Shown here: positions 1-5,994 of the stretch, piece by piece | Numbering within the stretch: position 1 is the first letter of the stretch | Layout: each line of letters opens with the position of its first letter | DNA from: Oscillospiraceae bacterium | Lineage (GTDB): Bacteria; Bacillota_A; Clostridia; Oscillospirales; Oscillospiraceae | Direction: 5' to 3' | Assembly: GCA_902795095.1 (NCBI GenBank) | Contig: CADBKB010000014.1 | Location: 1 to 19,449 of the forward strand | Length of the DNA stretch: 19,449 nucleotides | Program-made: the position numbers and the translations under genes | Notes under the pieces: model-generated | The model's database searches: none | Told to the model about the DNA's origin: nothing | The model's input: only the letters and a program-made list of their open reading frames with translations

Positions 1-236
1 TAAGCGGGCGGATGTGGGCATCCGCCCCTACGGGTGCGGGGAATGATGAAAGCCTTGTGTAAGCGGGCGGATGTGGGCATCCGCCCCTACGGGTGCGGGG
101 GATGATGAAAGCCTTGTGTAAGCGGGCGCATGTGGGCATCCGCCCCTACGGGTGCGGGGGATGACGGAGGCCCGGCGGAAGCGGGCGGATGTGGGCATCC
201 GCCCCTACGGGTGCGGGGGATGACGGAGGCCCGCTT
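1..236. repeat. Four tandem 59-bp repeats, each with a GTAG-foot hairpin
   Basis: Four head-to-tail copies with an exact 59-bp period (about 1-59, 60-118, 119-177, 178-236). Each holds a 9-bp inverted repeat: arms GGGCGGATG and CATCCGCCC around a TGGG loop (copy 1 arms at 6-14 and 19-27), followed at once by CTACGGG. Read on the minus strand, the hairpin is preceded by GTAG. Copies 1 and 2 are nearly identical. Copies 3 and 4 share a different 3' part (GATGACGGAGGCCC), so the array grew by more than one duplication. Copy 3 has one arm change that leaves a mismatch. The same family recurs at 3234-3468. There are no unique spacers, so this is not a CRISPR array. Confidence 0.9.
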
Positions 237-299
237 GCTTGACACCGAAAGCGCGCAGAGAACCAAAGGCCCGGTGGGGGTGGGAATTGCGGCGGAATG

Positions 300-328
300 T
301 TGACAAATCGCACAAAATATGATATGTT
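300..328 (+). promoter_or_regulatory. Sigma-A promoter of the MFS gene
   Basis: A perfect -35 TTGACA (300-305), a 17-bp spacer and -10 TATGTT (323-328). The expected transcription start is near 335. This leaves a leader of about 225 nt before the MFS start codon. The region is AT-rich compared with its surroundings. Confidence 0.75.
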
Positions 329-337
329 CTTTTCGAC

Positions 338-394
338 ATGATAACGGAAAGGCGCCTCCGGCGTGCGGTGAGAGGAATGAACCAGCTCGGATAA
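338..394 (+). CDS. Candidate leader peptide (18 aa) of the MFS attenuator
   Basis: A short reading frame, MITERRLRRAVRGMNQLG, starts about 3 nt after the predicted transcription start and ends in TAA at 392-394. It has no Shine-Dalgarno sequence and would have to be translated as a nearly leaderless message, which is its main weakness. It is Arg-rich and contains R-L-R at residues 6-8. Arg/Lys-X-Arg/Lys is the known macrolide-dependent ribosome-stalling motif, as in the ErmD leader peptide. The codons for R6-L7-R8 lie in a segment (355-361, CCTCCGG) that is exactly complementary to 446-452, next to the proposed antiterminator strand. The function is inferred from context only; it may be chance. 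Confidence 0.25.
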   Translation: MITERRLRRAVRGMNQLG

Positions 395-504
395 TCCAGA
401 TAGAATGAAGCCAAGGGCCCGGTGTCGGGTCCGGCCTGCGTATATCCGGAGGATCTGCCTGCTCTTTGCCGCGGGAGGCGTTTTGTGCGCCCTGCACAGA
501 AAAG

Positions 505-541
505 ACATCTGTCCGGATCGGCGGGCAGATGTTCCTTTTTT
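505..541 (+). terminator. Intrinsic terminator inside the MFS leader
   Basis: Arms ACATCTGTCCG (505-515) and CGGGCAGATGT (522-532) form an 11-bp stem with one G-U pair and a 6-nt loop. CC and six T residues (536-541) follow. It lies between the promoter at 300-328 and the ribosome binding site at 548-552. It would therefore stop transcription before the MFS gene unless it is disrupted. Confidence 0.75.
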
Positions 542-561
542 CTGCATAGGAGTACGTAAAA

Positions 562-1818
562 ATGTCAAGAAACAACAATTCCAATCCCCTGTGGACGCGG
601 GATTTTACCATCCTCACCGTCGGCAGTGTCGTTTCCATGTTCGGAAACGCCATGACGGGCTTCGCCATGAGCCTGATGGTGCTGGATCTTTCAAAGTCCA
701 CCATGCTGTACGCGATCTACATCGCGATGTACACCCTGCCACAGCTCATCATGCCGATCCTCTCCGGGGCTTTCCTCGACCGCCGCTCCCGGAAAAAGAC
801 GATCTATACCCTGGATTTCATCTCCGCCGGGCTCTACCTGCTGCTGGCGGGCCTGCTGGCCACGGGCTGGTTCTCGTTCCCGGTGTTCGCGGTCTACTGC
901 TTCATCCTCGGCTCGATCCAGAGCATCTATTTCACCGCCTATGACAGCTTCTATCCCCTGCTGATCTCTGAGGGCAACTATCAGAAGGCCTATTCCATCG
1001 CCAGCGTGCTGGAGACCATGTCCGCGGTGATGGTGCCGGTATCCACCTTCCTGTATCACCGCGTGGGTCTGGCCCCGCTGATGGCGGCCAACGGCGTCTG
1101 CTTCTTTGCCGCGGCGGTGATCGAGACCCGCATCCGCGCCGAAGAGGACTACATCGAAGCGCAGAAGGCCAACGTGCTCGAGGGCGCGGGCAAGGTCCGC
1201 CAGATGCTCGCCGACGTCCGGGAGGGCTTCGCCTACCTGGCCGGGGAAAAGGGCCTGCTGGCCGTGGCGGTGTACTTCGGCGTGCTGGCCGTCACCGGCG
1301 GCGCGTCCAACGTCATCACCCTGCCCTGGTTCAAGAACACCTACCCCAACGGCGAATATATCTATATGCTGGTCTGGGGCGGCGCCCTGGTGGGCCGGGC
1401 CCTCGGCGGCGCGATCCACTACCGCCTGTCCATCCGCGCGCAGCTCCGCTACCGGGTGGCCTTGAGCGTCTATCTGCTCACCGCCCTGCTGGAGGGCTTC
1501 TATCTGTTCTGCCCGCTGCCGGTGATGGCGCTCATGTGCTTCGGCACCGGCATCTTCGGCGTGACCTCCTACACCATCCGCATCTCCGCCACCCAGAGCT
1601 ATGTGCCGGACGAGAAAAAGGGCCGGTTCAACGGCGCGTTCAACATGCTCTCCACCCTGGGCGCCCTGGTGGGCGAGATGGCGGGCGGCGCCCTGGCCAC
1701 GCGCTTCAACGAGCGCATCATCCTGATGTGGTTCATGCTGGGCCAGGTCGTGGCCTGCCTGCTCATCATCGGCGGGGCAAAGCGCCACGTGGAGAAGGTC
1801 TACAACCGGGCACAGTAA
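562..1818 (+). CDS. MFS transporter, probable drug/metabolite exporter
   Basis: A 418-residue major facilitator superfamily protein, of typical length for 12 membrane segments. After a short polar N-terminus (MSRNNNSNPLWTRDF), hydrophobic helices begin at about residue 15. The loop between helices 2 and 3 carries GAFLDRRSRKK, matching MFS motif A (G-x-L-x-D-R-x-x-R-K/R). The general build resembles the Mef/EntS-like exporters (MFS_3 type), which pump out macrolides or other small molecules in exchange for protons. Substrate cannot be read from sequence. The start is set by AGGAG at 548-552, 9 nt upstream of ATG. The gene is monocistronic, with a sigma-A promoter at 300-328 and a leader terminator at 505-541, so expression is probably inducible by attenuation. 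Attenuator-controlled MFS genes are often resistance determinants, but that role is inference here. Confidence 0.85.
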   Translation: MSRNNNSNPLWTRDFTILTVGSVVSMFGNAMTGFAMSLMVLDLSKSTMLYAIYIAMYTLPQLIMPILSGAFLDRRSRKKTIYTLDFISAGLYLLLAGLLATGWFSFPVFAVYCFILGSIQSIYFTAYDSFYPLLISEGNYQKAYSIASVLETMSAVMVPVSTFLYHRVGLAPLMAANGVCFFAAAVIETRIRAEEDYIEAQKANVLEGAGKVRQMLADVREGFAYLAGEKGLLAVAVYFGVLAVTGGASNVITLPWFKNTYPNGEYIYMLVWGGALVGRALGGAIHYRLSIRAQLRYRVALSVYLLTALLEGFYLFCPLPVMALMCFGTGIFGVTSYTIRISATQSYVPDEKKGRFNGAFNMLSTLGALVGEMAGGALATRFNERIILMWFMLGQVVACLLIIGGAKRHVEKVYNRAQ

Positions 1819-1937
1819 GGCTCCGCGCCCGACGCGCCGCGGCGGCGGGCTTCCATGGCGTTGCCGGCCTGTCCGGCCCGGACCGCCGGCAGTTTCGGAT
1901 CACGGATCTCCAGGCCGGGTTCTTCCCGTTTATCCAT
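1800..1937 (-). CDS. Possible small ORF (45 aa) after the malic enzyme
   Basis: A minus-strand frame starts MDKREEPGLEIRDPKLPAV and ends with a stop overlapping the last 19 bases of the MFS gene on the other strand. It has a good Shine-Dalgarno-like sequence, AGGGGGTGA, with five T residues before ATG, and its codons are GC-rich at the third position like neighbouring genes. However, the Shine-Dalgarno sequence lies in one arm of the terminator hairpin at 1944-1973, and the start codon follows its minus-strand T run. Transcription may therefore stop before it. I do not recognise the protein. It fills an otherwise empty gap, and chance is quite possible. Confidence 0.2.
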   Translation of the reverse strand: MDKREEPGLEIRDPKLPAVRAGQAGNAMEARRRGASGAEPYCARL

Positions 1938-1980
1938 AAAAATCACCCCCTGCGTATGGTTCCGCAGAGGGTGCTTTTTT
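1938..1980. terminator. Bidirectional terminator between convergent MFS and malic enzyme genes
   Basis: Arms at 1944-1954 (CACCCCCTGCG) and 1963-1973 (CGCAGAGGGTG) pair over 11 positions with one mismatch, around an 8-nt loop. On the plus strand C and six T residues follow (1975-1980), serving the MFS gene. On the minus strand ATTTTT follows (1938-1943), serving the malic enzyme gene, whose stop is at 1993. Confidence 0.8.
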
Positions 1981-1992
1981 ATGTACGGTCTG

Positions 1993-3165
1993 TCAGATGC
2001 GCGCCACGCCGGTCTCCCGCGCGGCCTGAGCCACGGCGGCTGCCACGGCGGGGCCGACCCGGGGATCGAAGGGGGCGGGGATAATGTAGTCCTCGCGCAG
2101 CTCTTCGTCGGAGATGAGGCCCGCCAGGGCCTTCGCCGCCGCCACCTTCATGGGCTCGTTGATATCCGAGGCCCGCACGTCGAAGGTGCCCCGGAAGATG
2201 CCGGGGAAGGCAAGGACGTTGTTGATCTGGTTGGGATAGTCGCTGCGGCCCGTGGCCACGATCCGCGCGCCCGCGGCCTTGGCCTCCATGGGGCTGATCT
2301 CGGGATCGGGGTTGGCGCAGGCGAAGACGATGGGATCGCGGTTCATGGTGCGCACCATGTCGCCGGTGACGGTGTTCGGCGCGCTGACGCCGATGAAGAT
2401 ATCCGCGCCGACGAGCATATCGCCGATGGAGCCGGCCCGGCGGTCGAGGTTCGTGACCTCGGCCATCTCGGCCTTGATCCAGTTGAGGCCCTCGCGGCCG
2501 GCATAGATGGCGCCGCGGCGGTCGCACATGGTGATGTGGCGGAAGCCCGCGGAGAGCAGCAGCTTGACGATGGAGACCGCCGCCGCGCCGGCCCCGGAGG
2601 TGACGATGCGCACGTCCTCGGGCCGCTTGTTCACGAGCTTGAGGGCGTTGGTCAGCCCCGCCAGGGTGATGACGGCGGTGCCGTGCTGGTCGTCGTGGAA
2701 GATGGGGATGTCGCACAGCTCCTTGAGCTTGCGCTCGATCTCAAAGCAGCGGGGCGCGGAGATATCCTCCAGGTTGATGCCGCCGAAGGAGCCGGAGAGC
2801 AGATAGACGGTGCGGACGAATTCGTCCACATCCTTGGTTTTGATGCAAAGGGGGAAGGCGTCCACATCGCCGAAGGTCTTGAACAGGACGCATTTGCCCT
2901 CCATGACCGGCATGCCGGCCTCGGGGCCGATGTCGCCCAGGCCAAGCACCGCCGAGCCGTCGGTGATGACCGCGCAGAGGTTGTGCCGCCGGGTGAGCTC
3001 ATAGCTCAGGGACGGGTCTTTCTGGATCTCCAGGCAGGGCCGGGCCACGCCGGGGGTATAGGCCAGGCTGAGGGCGTCCTTGGAGTCCGCGGGGACGGTG
3101 GCGATGACCTCGAGCTTGCCCCGCCACTGGCGGTGCAGCTCCAGGGAGCGTTCGGAATAGTTCAT
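1993..3165 (-). CDS. NAD(P)-dependent malic enzyme (malate to pyruvate + CO2)
   Basis: At 390 residues this is the usual length of the short bacterial malic enzymes, without the phosphotransacetylase-like tail of E. coli MaeB. These cytosolic enzymes oxidatively decarboxylate L-malate to pyruvate, giving NADH or NADPH. Visible motifs: AYTPGVA with the catalytic Tyr at 36, DGSAVLGLGDIG at 69-80, EGKCVLFKTFG with Lys91, the metal-binding NLEDISAP (Glu133, Asp134), FHDDQHGTA (Asp158, Asp159), and the nucleotide-binding GAGAAA at 191-196. The C-terminal part has SAPNTVTGDM and ANPDPEI, as in the family. Start ATG is supported by AAAGGAG about 8 nt upstream. It may be read from its own promoter or through from ddh; no good promoter was seen in the repeat-filled gap upstream. 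It shares a bidirectional terminator with the MFS gene. Cofactor preference cannot be told. Confidence 0.93.
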   Translation of the reverse strand: MNYSERSLELHRQWRGKLEVIATVPADSKDALSLAYTPGVARPCLEIQKDPSLSYELTRRHNLCAVITDGSAVLGLGDIGPEAGMPVMEGKCVLFKTFGDVDAFPLCIKTKDVDEFVRTVYLLSGSFGGINLEDISAPRCFEIERKLKELCDIPIFHDDQHGTAVITLAGLTNALKLVNKRPEDVRIVTSGAGAAAVSIVKLLLSAGFRHITMCDRRGAIYAGREGLNWIKAEMAEVTNLDRRAGSIGDMLVGADIFIGVSAPNTVTGDMVRTMNRDPIVFACANPDPEISPMEAKAAGARIVATGRSDYPNQINNVLAFPGIFRGTFDVRASDINEPMKVAAAKALAGLISDEELREDYIIPAPFDPRVGPAVAAAVAQAARETGVARI

Positions 3166-3233
3166 GGATGCTTCTCCTTTGTGATTCGATGTTATGACGG
3201 CGCTTCGCCGCTCTGAGATCCACGGCCCGTACA

Positions 3234-3360
3234 GGCGGAATCATCGTAGGGGCGCATGCCCACATGCGCCCGTGCGCCGATTTGACCCGCAGGGCATCGA
3301 CGGTTCCCATCGGGCCGATGTGGGCATACATTCGTGACTCTCCGAGTTCGGCCCCTACGG
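3234..3360. repeat. Composite inverted hairpin repeat, unit 1 (interrupted copy)
   Basis: The left hairpin on the plus strand is GTAG followed by arms GGGCGCATG (3250-3258) and CATGCGCCC (3263-3271) around CCCA. It is the reverse orientation of the element at 1-236. About 40 nt later comes a right-hand element in the other orientation: GGGCCGATG (3312-3320), TGGG, CAT. Its 3' arm is split by 21 extra bases (3328-3348) before CGGCCC-CTACGG resumes. The pair thus has GTAG/CTAC feet facing outward. The spacer (CGCCGATTTGACC...) is shared with unit 2. Confidence 0.8.
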
Positions 3361-3468
3361 GCGGGATCATCGTAGAGGCGCATGCCCACATGCGCCCGTG
3401 CACGCCGATTTGACCTGACAGGCCTTGATGGCTTCCAACGGAGGCGTCTGGGGACGCCTCCCTACGGG
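3359..3468. repeat. Composite inverted hairpin repeat, unit 2
   Basis: Same layout as unit 1: GGGATCATCGTAG, a left hairpin (GGCGCATG 3377-3384, CCCA, CATGCGCC 3389-3396), then a related spacer with CGCCGATTTGACC. The right hairpin has arms GGAGGCGTC (3440-3448) and GACGCCTCC (3453-3461) around TGGG, followed by CTACGGG. The right-hand stem differs strongly from the other copies yet pairs perfectly, while loop and foot are conserved. Confidence 0.8.
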
Positions 3469-3499
3469 TCTGTGCGGATTTTGGTGGCGCCTCGGGGCT

Positions 3500-4480
3500 T
3501 TACAGCCGATGGGCGATGAGCTCTTCGCGGGGGATGGGGGATACGTCCACCGGGGCGATGTCCAGCACGGTCTTGCAGCCCTTGTCGCCGCGGTCGGCCA
3601 TGCGCTTGACGGCGCGGGCAAAGGCGGCCAGGACGCTGCCGGTGAACTCGGGGTTGGAATCGAGCTTCAGAGAGAATTCAAAGACCTCGGTATGGGCGTC
3701 GTCTTTACCGGTGCGGCCGGTGCGGATGACGCTGCCGCCATGGGGCAGGCCGGCGTGATCCCGGCGCAGCTCGTCCATGGTGATGAAGGTGACGGTGGTG
3801 TCATAGTCGGCGAAATAGGCCGGCATGGTGACGATGGCTTCCCGGATGGCGTCCTTGTCGGCATCCTCGGCGGCCACGACGAAGCATTCGCGCTTGTGCT
3901 TCTCGCGGACGGTGAGCGTCGGATTCTCGCCGGCGCGCACCCGCTCCACAGCCTCGGGCACGGGCACGGTGTACTGCCGGGCGTCCAGCACGCCGGGGAT
4001 GCGGCGGATCGCGTCGGAATGGCCCTGGGAGACGCCGCGGCCCCAGAAGGTATAGTCCTCGCCGTCGGGCAGGACCGCGCCGGCATAGACCCGCGCCAGG
4101 GAAAACAGGCCCGGATCCCAGCCGCAGGAGATCAGCGCCACATGGCCGGAGGTCCGGGCGGCGTCGTCCACGGCGGCATAGTGCACGGGGATGCAGGAAT
4201 GGTTGTCATAGGAGTCCACCACGTTGAAAAGCTTCGCCAGGGCGGGCGTCATGATGGGAAGATCCGTGGCGCTGCCGCCGCAGAGCATCAGCACATCGAT
4301 GCGGTCGGCCCAGTCGGCCAGCTCGTCGGCGCTGACCACCGGGACGCCGGGGGTGGCAATGGTGATCGAACCGGGGTCGCGGCGGGTAAACACGGCGGCG
4401 AGCTCCATGTCCGCGTTGCGGGCGATGGCGTTCTCCACGCCCTTGCCGAGGTTGCCGTAACCGTAAATACCAAGTTTCAT
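3500..4480 (-). CDS. ddh: meso-Diaminopimelate D-dehydrogenase
   Basis: 326 residues, the normal length for this NADPH-dependent enzyme. It reductively aminates tetrahydrodipicolinate to meso-diaminopimelate in one step, bypassing the four-step succinylase/acetylase routes and supplying lysine and peptidoglycan. Seen in sequence: an N-terminal Rossmann motif GYGNLGKGV (residues 7-15) close to the Corynebacterium enzyme; CGGSATDLP; VDSYDNH; the substrate-region SCGWDPGLFS; GRGVSQGHSDAIR with the conserved GHSDA; and a C-terminal NPEFTGSVLAAFARA helix. Start ATG is fixed by AAAGGAGG about 7 nt upstream. It has its own strong sigma-A promoter (4578-4606) and a leader of about 95 nt with a terminator-like hairpin (4504-4540), suggesting attenuation. 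It lies downstream of the terminated Gfo/Idh gene, so it is a separate transcription unit. Identification is confident. Confidence 0.95.
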   Translation of the reverse strand: MKLGIYGYGNLGKGVENAIARNADMELAAVFTRRDPGSITIATPGVPVVSADELADWADRIDVLMLCGGSATDLPIMTPALAKLFNVVDSYDNHSCIPVHYAAVDDAARTSGHVALISCGWDPGLFSLARVYAGAVLPDGEDYTFWGRGVSQGHSDAIRRIPGVLDARQYTVPVPEAVERVRAGENPTLTVREKHKRECFVVAAEDADKDAIREAIVTMPAYFADYDTTVTFITMDELRRDHAGLPHGGSVIRTGRTGKDDAHTEVFEFSLKLDSNPEFTGSVLAAFARAVKRMADRGDKGCKTVLDIAPVDVSPIPREELIAHRL

Positions 4481-4503
4481 AAGATTTGCCTCCTTTTGCG
4501 CAC

Positions 4504-4540
4504 AAAAAAACGCACAGCGTCCGGGGCGGACGGCTGCGCG
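4504..4540 (-). terminator. Terminator-like hairpin in the ddh leader (candidate attenuator)
   Basis: Read on the minus strand, a GC-rich stem (plus-strand arms 4511-4522 and 4528-4540, one bulge, one G-U) is followed by seven T residues (4510 down to 4504). It lies between the ddh promoter and its ribosome binding site (about 4487-4494). A preceding leader segment with GTCCGG could pair with CCGGAC in the terminator's 3' arm, a possible antiterminator. Confidence 0.6.
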
Positions 4541-4577
4541 GCGGATACAAGATCAGCGCCGGACCCGGCACATGGAA

Positions 4578-4606
4578 ATTATAGCGGGTTTTCGGCACGA
4601 TTTCAA
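4578..4606 (-). promoter_or_regulatory. Sigma-A promoter of ddh
   Basis: On the minus strand: -35 TTGAAA (4606-4601), exactly 17 bp, -10 TATAAT (4583-4578). This is one of the best promoter matches in the window. Transcription should start near 4571, giving a leader of about 90-95 nt. Confidence 0.85.
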
Positions 4607-4672
4607 GAAATACCCACCGGATCGGCGGCCAAAAATCCGGGAATTGCGCTGCGGATTTATGTCGATTGTGAC

Positions 4673-4707
4673 AAAAGGAACCCCGGGGCGGCGGCGCCGT
4701 CCCGGGG
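4673..4707 (-). terminator. Terminator of the PNP-isomerase-copA-Gfo/Idh operon
   Basis: Arms 4681-4692 and 4696-4707 (plus strand) pair over 12 positions with one mismatch, around a 3-nt loop. On the minus strand TTCCTTTT follows. It lies 15 bases after the Gfo/Idh stop codon. The T run is short, so efficiency is uncertain. Confidence 0.6.
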
Positions 4708-4721
4708 GGTATGGGGTGGGG

Positions 4722-5759
4722 TTACAGTGCGATGCGCCGCTTCTTGGCGTTGCTCATCTGGGCGGCCTCGATGATGCGAAGCACGTCCGCGGTCTGCTCG
4801 GGGGGCACCAGCGCCGGCGCGCCGGCGGTGATGACCTCGTACAGATTCTCATAGTAGCGGGCGTAGGAGCTCACCACGGTGGGGATCTTCTTCTCCAGGA
4901 TCTGCGCCCCGTCGTCATAGTACAGGGTGCCCCAGCATTCCTCGCCCTCGGCGTCCCAGTCCGGCGCGGGGGGCCGCTTGCCCGCGAGCAGGGCGGCCTC
5001 CTGCACGTCCTCGCCGTACTTGATGAAGGTGGCCTTCCGGCCGCTGACCATGTAGTGGGGGCCCTGGCGGGTGACGAGCTCGCCGGCGGACAGGATGGCG
5101 CGGAGCCGGTCGTAATAGAGAATGACCTCGAAATTGTCGATGCCGGGGGACTCCGGCCGCTGCTGGCGGAAGTCGGCGTAGACCTCGTTGGGCATGCCGA
5201 AGAGCACATAGGCCTGGTCGATGATGTGCACGCCCAGATCGTAGAGCACGCCCACGCCCGCGCCGCCCGCGGCCTTCCAGGGCTTGGGGTTGACGCCCCG
5301 CTCAAAGCGGTCGTAGTGGGCCTCGTAGTCCAGCACCTCGCCCAGCGCGCCTTCCTCGATGAGCTTCTTCACCGTGAGGAAGTCGGAGTCCAGGCGGCGG
5401 TTCTGGAACACGGAGAACACCACGCCCTGCTTTTTTGCAAAGGCGCACAGCTCGGCGGCCTCGGTGGAGGTGGCTGCCACGGGCTTTTCCACCACCACGT
5501 GCTTTCCCGCGGCCATGGCCTGCTTCGCGAAGGGGACATGGGTATCGTTGGGGGTGGAGATGATCACCAGGTCGATGTCGTCGGTGAGCAGCTCCTCAAA
5601 GGAGCGGACGATCTGCACGTCGGGGTACTCCTCCTTCGCCCGCTCGGTCTTGCGTTCGTATACCTTCTTCAGTTCATAGTTCGGATCGGCGTGGATGAAC
5701 GGGGCCTGAAAGATCTTGCCGGACAGGCCGAAGCCGGCGATGGCGGTGCGGATTTTCAT
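4722..5759 (-). CDS. Gfo/Idh/MocA-family NAD(P)-dependent oxidoreductase (IolW/YdgJ-like)
   Basis: 345 residues with the two-domain family layout. An N-terminal Rossmann fold begins AIAGFGLSGKIFQAP (residues 6-20). The catalytic-Lys motif VVVEKPVA has Lys92, and the C-terminal alpha/beta domain has the conserved Asp-x-x-x-His (DLGVH, Asp174 and His178). The GFGLSGxxF...P start resembles the subgroup of B. subtilis IolW (scyllo-inositol dehydrogenase) and E. coli YdgJ. A sugar or inositol substrate is therefore likely, but the exact one cannot be called. Start ATG has AAAGGAG 7 nt upstream. It follows copA by about 31 bp on the same strand and is the last gene before the terminator at 4673-4707, so it is probably co-transcribed with copA. 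There is no evident metabolic link to copper. Confidence 0.85.
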   Translation of the reverse strand: MKIRTAIAGFGLSGKIFQAPFIHADPNYELKKVYERKTERAKEEYPDVQIVRSFEELLTDDIDLVIISTPNDTHVPFAKQAMAAGKHVVVEKPVAATSTEAAELCAFAKKQGVVFSVFQNRRLDSDFLTVKKLIEEGALGEVLDYEAHYDRFERGVNPKPWKAAGGAGVGVLYDLGVHIIDQAYVLFGMPNEVYADFRQQRPESPGIDNFEVILYYDRLRAILSAGELVTRQGPHYMVSGRKATFIKYGEDVQEAALLAGKRPPAPDWDAEGEECWGTLYYDDGAQILEKKIPTVVSSYARYYENLYEVITAGAPALVPPEQTADVLRIIEAAQMSNAKKRRIAL

Positions 5760-5790
5760 GGGGACGCTCCTTTCCGGGACAGGGGTGGGA

Positions 5791-5994
5791 TTATTCGATG
5801 CCGGTGACCTCGTAGCCCGCCTCGGTGACGGCGGCGCGGATGGCCTCGTCGGACACGTCGCCGGTCAGGGTCGCCTGCTTGTCCTCCAGGCTGACCTCAA
5901 CCTCCGCCGCCCCCTCCAGAGCCTCCAGGGCCTTCTTCACATGGGCTACGCAGTGCATGCACATCATGCCTTCGATTTTCACAGTCTTTTTCAC
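5791..5994 (-). CDS. Possible nested CopZ-like copper chaperone from an internal start in copA
   Basis: Inside copA, in the same frame, an AAGGAGGA sequence (plus-strand complement 6002-6009, core CCTCCTT 6003-6009) sits 8 nt before a GTG at 5994. Translation from there gives a 67-residue protein beginning M-KKTVKIEGMMCMHC, essentially the whole C-terminal HMA domain and the size of a free CopZ chaperone (about 69 residues). CopZ binds Cu(I) through the CxxC pair and hands it to CopA. E. coli makes a free CopZ-like product from copA by programmed frameshifting, so dual use of copA has a precedent. Alternatively, the site may be a relic of a former separate copZ gene now fused to copA. Expression is unproven. 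Confidence 0.4.
   Translation of the reverse strand: MKKTVKIEGMMCMHCVAHVKKALEALEGAAEVEVSLEDKQATLTGDVSDEAIRAAVTEAGYEVTGIE

Larger units (their letters stand above)
335..561 (+). promoter_or_regulatory. Long structured 5' leader with terminator/antiterminator (attenuator or riboswitch-like)
   Basis: The MFS leader contains several local hairpins. Examples are GGGCCCG/CGGGTCC near 415-432 and TGTGC/GCACA near 484-498. It ends in an intrinsic terminator (505-541) only about 7 nt before the AGGAG site. An upstream segment, ATCTGCCTGC (453-462), can pair over 10 bp (one G-U) with GCGGGCAGAT (521-530). Those bases form the loop edge and 3' arm of the terminator, so this is a candidate antiterminator. 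A further segment (355-361) pairs with 446-452. I could not match it to a riboswitch class I know (checked by eye against T-box, guanidine, preQ1, SAM, FMN and fluoride motifs). Transcription attenuation of the transporter is the simplest reading. Confidence 0.55.
3166..3499. other. 334-bp intergenic region between ddh and the malic enzyme gene
   Basis: No credible gene. Most of it is two copies of a composite inverted hairpin repeat (3234-3468). A small GC hairpin (CGGCG/CGCCG) lies near 3198-3210, and the malic enzyme ribosome binding site is at about 3173-3179. I saw neither a U-tract terminator for ddh nor a convincing sigma-A promoter for the malic enzyme. Confidence 0.7.

Noticed and set aside
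1..236. CRISPR array
   Set aside because: The 59-bp units are direct repeats throughout, without unique spacers of constant length, and no cas gene is present.
335..561. A T-box, guanidine, preQ1, SAM, FMN or fluoride riboswitch
   Set aside because: I could not find the core sequence motifs of these classes by eye. A covariance-model search would decide.
405..944. A 179-codon plus-strand frame across the MFS leader and gene start
   Set aside because: It has no ribosome site, runs out of frame into the MFS gene, and its product is low complexity.
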